64,000 nt of DNA from Peptidiphaga gingivicola (lineage in GTDB: Bacteria > Actinomycetota > Actinomycetes > Actinomycetales > Actinomycetaceae): contig NZ_LVZK01000001.1 of assembly GCF_001652275.1 (NCBI RefSeq), positions 1,364,001-1,428,000 on the forward strand, read 5' to 3'. The notes beneath the pieces were generated by a model. That model saw only the letters and a program-made list of their open reading frames with translations. It ran no database searches and was not told the DNA's origin. Position numbers and translations under genes: made by a program. This document shows, piece after piece, positions 17,446-23,697 of the stretch. How positions within the stretch are numbered: the first letter of the stretch is position 1; every line of letters begins with the position of its first letter.

Positions 17446-18111
17446 ATGAAGTTCTTTATTGACACCGCCGATCTGGACGAAATCCGGGAGGCGATGAGCT
17501 GGGGCGCTCTGTCGGGCGTGACCACCAACCCCAGCCTGTACGCGAAGACCGGCGGAAAACTGGCCGACTTCGAGCAGCACATGGTGAAAATATGCGAGAT
17601 TTGCGAGGGCCTGCCCGTTTCTGCCGAGTCGACGGCGACGACGACGCAGGAAATGGTCGAGGAAGGCAAAAGACTCGCAGGGCTCGCCCCGAACGTCGTC
17701 GTCAAGCTGCCGATCGGCGTCGAGAGCCTGGCGGCGACGAAGACGCTTGCCGAAGATGGCGTCGCGGTGAATATGACGCTGGTTTTCTCGGCCCCGCAGG
17801 CGCTTCTTGCGGCTCGGGCGGGCGCTCGCTACATCAGCCCGTTCGTCGGACGGGTCGATGACATTGGCTCCGACGGAGTCGCGAGCCTTGAGGAGATCGT
17901 GCGCTGCATTCACAACTACGACTTCGGCCACGAATGTGAAATCATCGCCGCTTCGATACGCAGCCCTTACCACGTCACGGCCGCGGCGCTCATGGGCGCG
18001 GACATCGCCACGGTGCCCTTCGGAGCCTTGAAGAATTGCGTCAAGCATCCTCTGACGGCCGAGGGGCTGGCGAAGTTCGAGGCCGACTGGGAAAAGGTGA
18101 AGAACGCGTAG
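17446..18111 (+). CDS. fsa: Fructose-6-phosphate aldolase / transaldolase-like protein
   Basis: 221 residues, the length of the small FSA/TalC (MipB) branch of the transaldolase family, a cytosolic TIM-barrel. MKFFIDTADLDEI and SGVTTNPSL open the barrel; the Schiff-base lysine is Lys87 in NVVVKLPI; later segments are GVAVNMTLVFS, ISPFVGRVDD and IIAASIRSPYHV. The family cleaves fructose 6-phosphate to dihydroxyacetone and glyceraldehyde 3-phosphate or transfers a dihydroxyacetone unit; sequence alone does not decide between them. A CATAAT box at 17324-17329 implies a leader of about 110 nt. No operon partner is visible. Confidence 0.85.
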   Translation: MKFFIDTADLDEIREAMSWGALSGVTTNPSLYAKTGGKLADFEQHMVKICEICEGLPVSAESTATTTQEMVEEGKRLAGLAPNVVVKLPIGVESLAATKTLAEDGVAVNMTLVFSAPQALLAARAGARYISPFVGRVDDIGSDGVASLEEIVRCIHNYDFGHECEIIAASIRSPYHVTAAALMGADIATVPFGALKNCVKHPLTAEGLAKFEADWEKVKNA

Positions 18112-18549
18112 GTTGGCGTTTAGGTCTGGCGACGACGCCTGGAGCGGCGGAACCACGCCCCGGCGCTTGAAGAGGGCACAGCGCCTAGACATTCGGAACG
18201 AGTGCGGCGCCTCGGCGGATGGAACGGGTGCGGCGCTTAGTCCCTTCGGATCCTCCCGCCGCCCTCGCGATCAGAGCCGCCGAGCGTTTTGAAACGCGAG
18301 GGGTTCGAGACCGCGAGGGCGGCGCTCCGGCATGTGCCTTGGCGGGACTGAGCCCGGCGTGTGAATTGACGGAAGTTGGCAGGAGGCGGCCAACCGGTCC
18401 GACGCCGGGCGTGAAGCGTGCGGGCATGAGCCGTCGAAGGGGGAATGGGGGATTGCCCCACTCAGCAGATTTCAATCCCCTATTGCTCTCTGTAGATTTG
18501 CAGATGAACTTGATGAGTATCGGTTGAGGGATTGGACGAAGCTAGCGAA

Positions 18550-18762
18550 ATGACCGTACCCGTTTCGATTGCGATTGATGTTGTCGCCCTTTGTGTTCTG
18601 TGGTTTTTCAATCCCGCGCGAAAAAGGCAGGCCGCCGTCTTCAGGCGAGAGGAGGGGAGTTCCTACGTCGAGGCGCGCAGAGGGGAGCTTCAAGACGAAA
18701 GCGAGTCCAAGGACGGAGGACGCGAAATCGTCTACGGCGGCGCCCTGTACCCCTACGAGTGA
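18550..18762 (+). CDS. Possible small single-TM protein, 70 aa
   Basis: Begins with a hydrophobic helix (VPVSIAIDVVALCVLWFF) followed by a basic stretch and an acidic, polar tail ending LYPYE. The pattern resembles small single-span membrane proteins, but the ribosome site is weak and no family is recognised. The stop codon lies in a tandem repeat. It could be a chance frame. Confidence 0.3.
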   Translation: MTVPVSIAIDVVALCVLWFFNPARKRQAAVFRREEGSSYVEARRGELQDESESKDGGREIVYGGALYPYE

Positions 18763-18793
18763 CGGTTCGCGACCCCTACGAGCGACGGTTCGC
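18750..18793. repeat. Tandem repeat, period 23
   Basis: A 21-bp core is present at 18750-18770 and 18773-18793 with a single mismatch. The first copy contains the stop codon of the small possible gene before it. Confidence 0.85.
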
Positions 18794-19153
18794 TCCTTCC
18801 CGCACGAGGCTCCGCAGCCCTGCGAACGTTCTGGATTCCGTGCGCGGCGTTCCGTGCCCCGTGCGAGACGCTTCGGATTCGAAGAGCGGGGCGGCCGATG
18901 GACCGCACGTGTTAGGACGTTCTACCGTGGATGGGATTTCGGCCGGAGAAAGGAATCGAAAGCTTAAAGGGACTAAAGTCGCGTACCTCGTTGGATAAAA
19001 GTCACATCGGCAGCTTTTCGCTCTATACCGCGGAGAAGTCGGTCTTGTTTCGCGCGTGTGGACACGGTCACCATATCCGAGTGGTCATGTGCTCCTTCGC
19101 GGGGCAAAATTAGAGATATCCGCTGGACTCCAAATCAAGAGAAGAAGAGGATT

Positions 19154-21250
19154 ATGGGAACCGACACCGCCGTCGACACCGAGGCATGGAAGGGTTTCGT
19201 CCCCGGCAACTGGACTGAGACCATCGATGTCCGCGACTTCATCCAAAAGAACTACACCCCGTATGAAGGCGACGCGTCCTTCCTTGCGGGCCCAACCGAG
19301 AAGACTCTTCGCGTGTGGGACACTCTTGAAAAGGAGTACCTCTCCGAAGAGCGCAAGCGCCGCGTCTACGACGTCGACACTAAGATCCCGGCCGACATCG
19401 ACGCCTTCCCCGCGGGCTACATCAGCGAGGACGACGACGTCTGCGTCGGCCTTCAAACCGATGTGCCGCTCAAGCGTGCGATGATGCCCAACGGCGGCTG
19501 GCGCATGGTCGAGACCGCCATCAAGGAGGCAGGCAAGGAGCCCGACCCCGAGGTCAAGGAGATCTTCACCAGATACCGCAAGACGCACAACGACGCGGTC
19601 TTCGACATTTACACCCCGCGCATTCGCGCCGCCCGCTCTTCCCACGTCATCACCGGTTTGCCCGACGCCTACGGCCGTGGCCGCATCATTGGCGACTATC
19701 GGCGCGTGGCCCTCTACGGCGTGGACTATCTCATCGAGAAAAAGCAGGCCGCCAAAGATTCCGTTGCGGATGCGCCGTTCTCCGAGCATTGGGGCCGCTA
19801 CCGCGAGGAGCACGCCGAGCAGATCAAGGCTCTCAAGAAACTCAAGGCGATGGCCGCGGCTTACGGCTTCGACATTTCGGGGCCGGCCAAGAACGCCAAA
19901 GAAGCCGTCCAGTGGACCTACTTCGCCTACCTTGCCTCCGTCAAGAGCCAGGACGGCGCCGCAATGTCGATCGGCCGCCTCTCCGCCTTCCTCGACATTT
20001 ACTTCGAGCGCGACCTCAAGGCCGGGCTCATCACCGAGGCCGACGCTCAGGAGATGATCGACGCCATCGTCATCAAGCTGCGCATCGTCCGCTTCCTCCG
20101 CACCATCGACTACGACCAGATCTTCTCCGGCGACCCCTACTGGGCCACGTGGTCCGACGCGGGCTTCGGCGACGATGGCCGCACGCTCGTGACGAAGACG
20201 GCCTTCCGCCTTCTTCAGACGCTGAGGAACCTCGGCCCTGCGCCCGAGCCCAACATCACGATCTTCTGGGACCCCGCCCTTCCCGCCGGGTACAAAGATT
20301 TCTGCGCCGCGATTTCGATCGAGACGTCGTCGATCCAGTACGAGTCCGATCCCCAAATCCGCGACCGCTGGGGCGACGACGCCGCCATCGCATGCTGCGT
20401 CTCTCCAATGAGGGTCGGCAAGCAGATGCAGCTCTTCGGCGCCCGAGTCAACGCTGCAAAGGCGCTTCTGTATGCCATCAACGGCGGGCGCGACGAAATG
20501 TCGGGCAAGCAGATCGTCGAAGGGTTCGAGCCCGTTCAGGGCGACGGCCCGCTCGAGTTTGACGATGTGTGGAACAAGTACGAAGAGATGCTCGACTGGG
20601 TGGTCGGCACGTATGTTGAGGCCCTCAACATCATCCACTACTGCCACGATCGTTACGCCTACGAGTCCATCGAGATGGCCCTGCACGATTCCGACATCGT
20701 GCGCACGATGGGATGCGGCATCGCCGGGCTTTCCATCGTCGCCGACTCGCTTTCGGCCATCAAGTACGCGAAGGTCACTCCCATTCGCGACGAGACGGGT
20801 CTCGTCGTCGATTACGAGACCGTGGGCGATTTCCCGCGCTACGGCAACGACGACGACCGCGCCGACGACATTGCGGCGACGGTGGTCCACACGGTCATGG
20901 ACAAGATCAAGGCCATTCCGCTCTATCGCGACGCCATTCCGACGCAGTCGGTCCTGACGATCACGTCGAACGTCGTCTACGGCAAGGCCACGGGCAGCTT
21001 CCCGTCCGGCCACCGCAAGGGCACGCCGTTCAGCCCCGGCGCCAATCCCGAGAACGGCGCGGACACCCACGGCATGCTCGCCTCGATGCTCTCCGTCGGA
21101 AAGCTAGACTACGAGGACGCGCTCGACGGCATCTCCCTGACGAACACGATTACCCCGTCCGGCCTTGGCCGCGACAAGGATGAGCAGGTTGAGAACCTTG
21201 TCCAGGTCCTCGACGGAGGCTTCATCCCCGAGGATTCCTTCCTCTCCTAA
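19154..21250 (+). CDS. pflB: Pyruvate formate-lyase core lacking the glycyl-radical domain
   Basis: 698 residues. It matches formate acetyltransferase (pyruvate + CoA to acetyl-CoA + formate) over its length; the catalytic Cys pair is Cys414-Cys415 in IACCVSPMRVG, and the late SGHRKGTPFSPGANPENG segment is conserved. The protein stops at GFIPEDSFLS, where ordinary PflB (about 760 residues) continues into the C-terminal radical loop. That loop is encoded by the next gene. ATG 19154 is chosen for the upstream AGAAGAGGA. The stop is followed by 61 bp with a 6-bp stem-loop and a fresh ribosome site, so this is not a simple frameshift. Oxygen-sensitive, cytosolic. Confidence 0.92.
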   Translation: MGTDTAVDTEAWKGFVPGNWTETIDVRDFIQKNYTPYEGDASFLAGPTEKTLRVWDTLEKEYLSEERKRRVYDVDTKIPADIDAFPAGYISEDDDVCVGLQTDVPLKRAMMPNGGWRMVETAIKEAGKEPDPEVKEIFTRYRKTHNDAVFDIYTPRIRAARSSHVITGLPDAYGRGRIIGDYRRVALYGVDYLIEKKQAAKDSVADAPFSEHWGRYREEHAEQIKALKKLKAMAAAYGFDISGPAKNAKEAVQWTYFAYLASVKSQDGAAMSIGRLSAFLDIYFERDLKAGLITEADAQEMIDAIVIKLRIVRFLRTIDYDQIFSGDPYWATWSDAGFGDDGRTLVTKTAFRLLQTLRNLGPAPEPNITIFWDPALPAGYKDFCAAISIETSSIQYESDPQIRDRWGDDAAIACCVSPMRVGKQMQLFGARVNAAKALLYAINGGRDEMSGKQIVEGFEPVQGDGPLEFDDVWNKYEEMLDWVVGTYVEALNIIHYCHDRYAYESIEMALHDSDIVRTMGCGIAGLSIVADSLSAIKYAKVTPIRDETGLVVDYETVGDFPRYGNDDDRADDIAATVVHTVMDKIKAIPLYRDAIPTQSVLTITSNVVYGKATGSFPSGHRKGTPFSPGANPENGADTHGMLASMLSVGKLDYEDALDGISLTNTITPSGLGRDKDEQVENLVQVLDGGFIPEDSFLS

Positions 21251-21311
21251 CCCAAACAAACACACATTCGGGAACACCAATCCCGAGCAAACCTAGAGAA
21301 GGAGCCGAAAC

Positions 21312-21563
21312 ATGGCGACCAAGACTTACGACGAGCGACTTGCCTCGATGAAGGCGGCCCGTGAAGCCAAGGGCGGCATCGCCGGCCTGTACCACGCCAA
21401 CATCAACGTGCTCAATCGCGACACCCTCGAGGACGCGATGGAGCACCCCGAGAAGTACCCGAACCTGACGGTTCGCGTTTCCGGCTACGCCGTCAACTTC
21501 GTCCGTTTGACGCGCGAGCAGCAGCTTGACGTGCTCTCGCGCACGTTCCATGCCGGCAAGTGA
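21312..21563 (+). CDS. Separate glycyl-radical subunit of pyruvate formate-lyase (GrcA/YfiD-like)
   Basis: 83 residues. The C-terminal two thirds is the PFL radical domain: [19 protein letters not shown], then [10 protein letters not shown] with the radical-bearing Gly58, and [14 protein letters not shown] at the end. Residues 1-24 are a new N-terminus ([18 protein letters not shown]). It has its own GAAGGAG ribosome site 7 nt before ATG 21312. E. coli GrcA (YfiD) and T4 Y06I are known stand-alone versions that rescue oxygen-cleaved PFL, but those work beside a full-length PflB. Here the partner core lacks the domain, so this protein is presumably an obligate subunit. It overlaps pflA by 14 bp. 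Confidence 0.93.
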   Translation: MATKTYDERLASMKAAREAKGGIAGLYHANINVLNRDTLEDAMEHPEKYPNLTVRVSGYAVNFVRLTREQQLDVLSRTFHAGK

Positions 21564-22437
21564 GGCTATTCTGAACTCGCTGGCTGCGAACGCCGCCGGG
21601 GACCAGGACTTCCTGGCCCCGGCGGCCCGCGTTAAGGGCAACGGCACAGCCGGCCTGATCGAGATGACGGATCTGGAGCACGCCGACAGGCTGCGCCGGA
21701 TGAGGGAGGGGACCCTCGGCTCTCTCCATTCGTGGGAGCTCGTGACCGCCGTCGACGGTCCGGGCATCCGTATGACGATCTTTTTGGCCGGCTGCGGGTT
21801 GCGGTGCCTTTACTGCCACAATCCCGACACCTTCCAGATGCGCGACGGCGAGCCCGTGGAGGTCGACGACCTCCTCAGGCGAATCAAACGCTACAGGAAG
21901 ACCCTCAACGCCTCCGGCGGGGGGATCACAATCTCCGGCGGCGAGGCAATGATGCAGCCGCGCTTCGTCGCGAAGCTTTTGGAAGGGGCGAAGGAACTCG
22001 GCGTCCACACGTGCGTCGATACGTCCGGCTTCCTCGGACGAAACGTCACGGAAGCGATGCTCGACAACATCGATCTCGTGCTTCTGGACGTCAAGGCCGG
22101 AATTCCCGAGCTGTACAAGAAGGTCACGAGCGGCGACCTCCAGCCGACGATCGATTTCGGCGATCGGCTGGCCGAACGCGGCATCGAAACGTGGATTCGT
22201 TTCGTGCTCGTGCCCGGGTTGACGGATTCGGAGGAGAACGTCGAGGCCGTGGCACAAATCGTTGAGAAGTGGCCGAACGTCAGCCGCGTCGAAGTCTTGC
22301 CGTTCCATCAAATGGGACGTGACAAGTGGAAGACGCTGGGGCTGAAGTACGAACTGAACGACACGCAGCCGCCGGACAAGGAGTTGATCGAGCGCACGCG
22401 TGAGATCTTCCGCTCGCACGGTCTGACCGTTTACTGA
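21550..22437 (+). CDS. pflA: Pyruvate formate-lyase activating enzyme
   Basis: 295 residues from ATG 21550, a start inside the radical-subunit gene; ATG 21664 is the alternative and would remove a tail of about 38 residues not typical of E. coli PflA. It is a radical-SAM enzyme: [11 protein letters not shown] carries Cys82, Cys86 and Cys89 of the [4Fe-4S] cluster, followed by [14 protein letters not shown] and [10 protein letters not shown]. It abstracts a hydrogen from the radical glycine of PFL, here on the separate subunit. The stop codon sits in the loop of a 13-bp-stem hairpin. Confidence 0.94.
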   Translation: MPASEAILNSLAANAAGDQDFLAPAARVKGNGTAGLIEMTDLEHADRLRRMREGTLGSLHSWELVTAVDGPGIRMTIFLAGCGLRCLYCHNPDTFQMRDGEPVEVDDLLRRIKRYRKTLNASGGGITISGGEAMMQPRFVAKLLEGAKELGVHTCVDTSGFLGRNVTEAMLDNIDLVLLDVKAGIPELYKKVTSGDLQPTIDFGDRLAERGIETWIRFVLVPGLTDSEENVEAVAQIVEKWPNVSRVEVLPFHQMGRDKWKTLGLKYELNDTQPPDKELIERTREIFRSHGLTVY

Positions 22438-22449
22438 ACGGTCAGACCG
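22419..22449 (+). terminator. Hairpin overlapping the pflA stop codon
   Basis: Perfect 13-bp stem CGGTCTGACCGTT (22419-22431) / AACGGTCAGACCG (22437-22449) with loop TACTG. The pflA TGA (22435-22437) spans the loop and the first base of the right arm. The T-run after it is short (GGGTTT), so it may be a weak terminator or an mRNA 3'-end stabiliser before mop. Confidence 0.6.
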
Positions 22450-22609
22450 GGTTTCCGGAGAGGCTTTGGACGCCGCCAGTCGGCGCGCGGCACCCACGGT
22501 GTGCCCGCGATTCCTCGCGCGTCTTTTCGACGCTGAGGCAACGCGACGGAAAAGGCGACGCAATGCAAAAAGGCGATCACGCCAGATCCGCTGCCGGTAG
22601 GAGAAACGC

Positions 22610-22822
22610 ATGAAGCTTTCAGCACGCAATCAGATCAAAGGAACCGTCGTTTCGATTGAAAAAGGCGCCGTGAACGGCGTCGTCAAGATCGAAGTCGCGC
22701 CGGGAATCGTCATAACGTCCTCGATCACCAATGCGTCGATCGAGGAACTGAGACTCGAAGAAGGCGTCGAAGCCTACGCGGTCATCAAAGCTTCGAACGT
22801 CATCGTCGGAGTCGAAGACTGA
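22610..22822 (+). CDS. Mop/TOBE molybdate-binding protein (molbindin)
   Basis: 70 residues, a single Mop domain: KLSARNQIKGTVVSIEKGAVN opens it, VVKIEVAPGIVITSSITNAS follows, and EEGVEAYAVIKASNVIVGVED closes it. Such molbindins assemble into rings that bind molybdate or tungstate and act in storage or homeostasis. GTAGGAG precedes the ATG. It follows the pfl cluster by 172 bp; that leader has several small inverted repeats but no riboswitch I can identify. No molybdenum transport or cofactor gene is in the window. Confidence 0.9.
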   Translation: MKLSARNQIKGTVVSIEKGAVNGVVKIEVAPGIVITSSITNASIEELRLEEGVEAYAVIKASNVIVGVED

Positions 22823-22850
22823 AAGAAAACAGGAGTTCGCGCTAAAGTGC

Positions 22851-22890
22851 CCCGCAGCAGCCCCTTTTCAGACGAAGGGGCTGCTGCGGG
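22851..22890. terminator. Convergent terminator hairpin
   Basis: Perfect 16-bp stem CCCGCAGCAGCCCCTT (22851-22866) / AAGGGGCTGCTGCGGG (22875-22890) with an 8-nt loop, between the plus-strand mop and the minus-strand isochorismatase gene. The flanks lack long T-runs, but stem strength and position favour a shared terminator. Confidence 0.75.
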
Positions 22891-22909
22891 CCACGAGGTT
22901 GGTCGCGTG

Positions 22910-23455
22910 TCAGACGGCGCTTCGATTGGGGAAGCTCGCCGTCGTCGTGACGTCGGTGCGCGCTTCAGGAAGGACCGTGTAGCCGGCCATCATATTGACC
23001 ACGGCGATGGCTTGATCCGCTGTGTATCCGAACTCGTCCCTGTTCGCGGTGGTGTGCGCGTCGGCCACGAGTGTCACGTCGTAGCCCCGGTAGACTCCGC
23101 CGAAAAGGGTGGAGCGGATGCACGCGTCGGTCATTGCGCCGCAGAGGTAAAAGTGTTTTGCGCCGAGGCCTTCGAGAACGCCTTTGAGTTCGGTTTTGGC
23201 GAAGGCGTCGGCATACGTTTTGGGAACGAGCGGTTCTTCCGGCGCGGGAACGAGCTCGTCGACGTACTGCCATCCCGGAGTGTTGCGGGGAATTCCCTCG
23301 CTTTCGTGCTGAACCCAGACAACCGGGATGCCTTCCGCTCGCGCTTTCCCGACCAATGCAACGACGTTGGCGACGATTTCTCCGCTGTGGGCCGATGCTT
23401 CGAGCACGGCCTTTTGCATGTCGATGACGACCAATGCAGTTTTCCCGTTTGCCAT
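22910..23455 (-). CDS. Isochorismatase-family cysteine hydrolase
   Basis: 181 residues, one alpha/beta domain. The Asp-Lys-Cys triad of the family is visible as Asp12 (LVVIDMQ), Lys79 (VPKTYADAF) and Cys112 (TDACIRSTLF). Family members hydrolyse isochorismate, nicotinamide, N-carbamoyl amines or similar amides; the substrate is not predictable here. AAAAGGAG precedes the ATG. A TATAAT box on the minus strand at 23617-23612 implies a leader of about 150 nt, unusually long and A/C-rich. Confidence 0.9.
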   Translation of the reverse strand: MANGKTALVVIDMQKAVLEASAHSGEIVANVVALVGKARAEGIPVVWVQHESEGIPRNTPGWQYVDELVPAPEEPLVPKTYADAFAKTELKGVLEGLGAKHFYLCGAMTDACIRSTLFGGVYRGYDVTLVADAHTTANRDEFGYTADQAIAVVNMMAGYTVLPEARTDVTTTASFPNRSAV

Positions 23456-23611
23456 GAAAGCTCCTTTTCGCGCTGGTTCTGTATTGTTTGTGGGTCGATT
23501 GATTGTTGGCAGCTTACTTGGCTTTTAGCAGCCTGCCGGATTTGTTGTAGCCTGTTTGGTCCTTCGCATTTTCCCGATGGTTTGTGGTTTGTTGTATGGT
23601 TTATAGACTTA

Positions 23612-23617
23612 ATTATA
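23612..23617 (-). promoter_or_regulatory. -10 box for isochorismatase-like gene
   Basis: Perfect TATAAT on the minus strand; a weak TTCCAA lies about 18 bp before it. Transcription would start near 23605, leaving a 150-nt untranslated leader made of ACAAACC-like stretches. Confidence 0.45.
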
Positions 23618-23697
23618 TCGTAAAAGTGTTCGGCTTGGAAGCGTGGAAGTTTGTGCTTCAGCATTCGGTCGGCGTTCTGACGTAGGCTTGAGGGGTT

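Larger units (their letters stand above)
18112..19153. other. Gene-poor 1-kb interval upstream of pflB
   Basis: No convincing conserved gene. It holds a 26-bp-period direct repeat (18195-18212 and 18221-18238), one possible short membrane-protein frame, a 23-bp-period tandem repeat at 18750-18793, and the presumed pflB promoter/leader close to 19154. I saw no RNA gene signature. Confidence 0.5.

Noticed and set aside
19085-21070. 661-codon minus-strand frame opposite pflB
   Set aside because: Shadow of the highly biased pflB codons; no family resemblance.
21240-21320. Sequencing frameshift as the cause of the split pyruvate formate-lyase
   Set aside because: The gap has no continuing homology in any frame; the small gene has its own ribosome site and a new 24-residue N-terminus. 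Re-sequencing would still be decisive.
22570-22605. B12-box-like GCCAG...CTGCC in the mop leader
   Set aside because: The centre of the box does not match and the other conserved parts of a cobalamin riboswitch are missing; a Moco riboswitch could not be fitted either.
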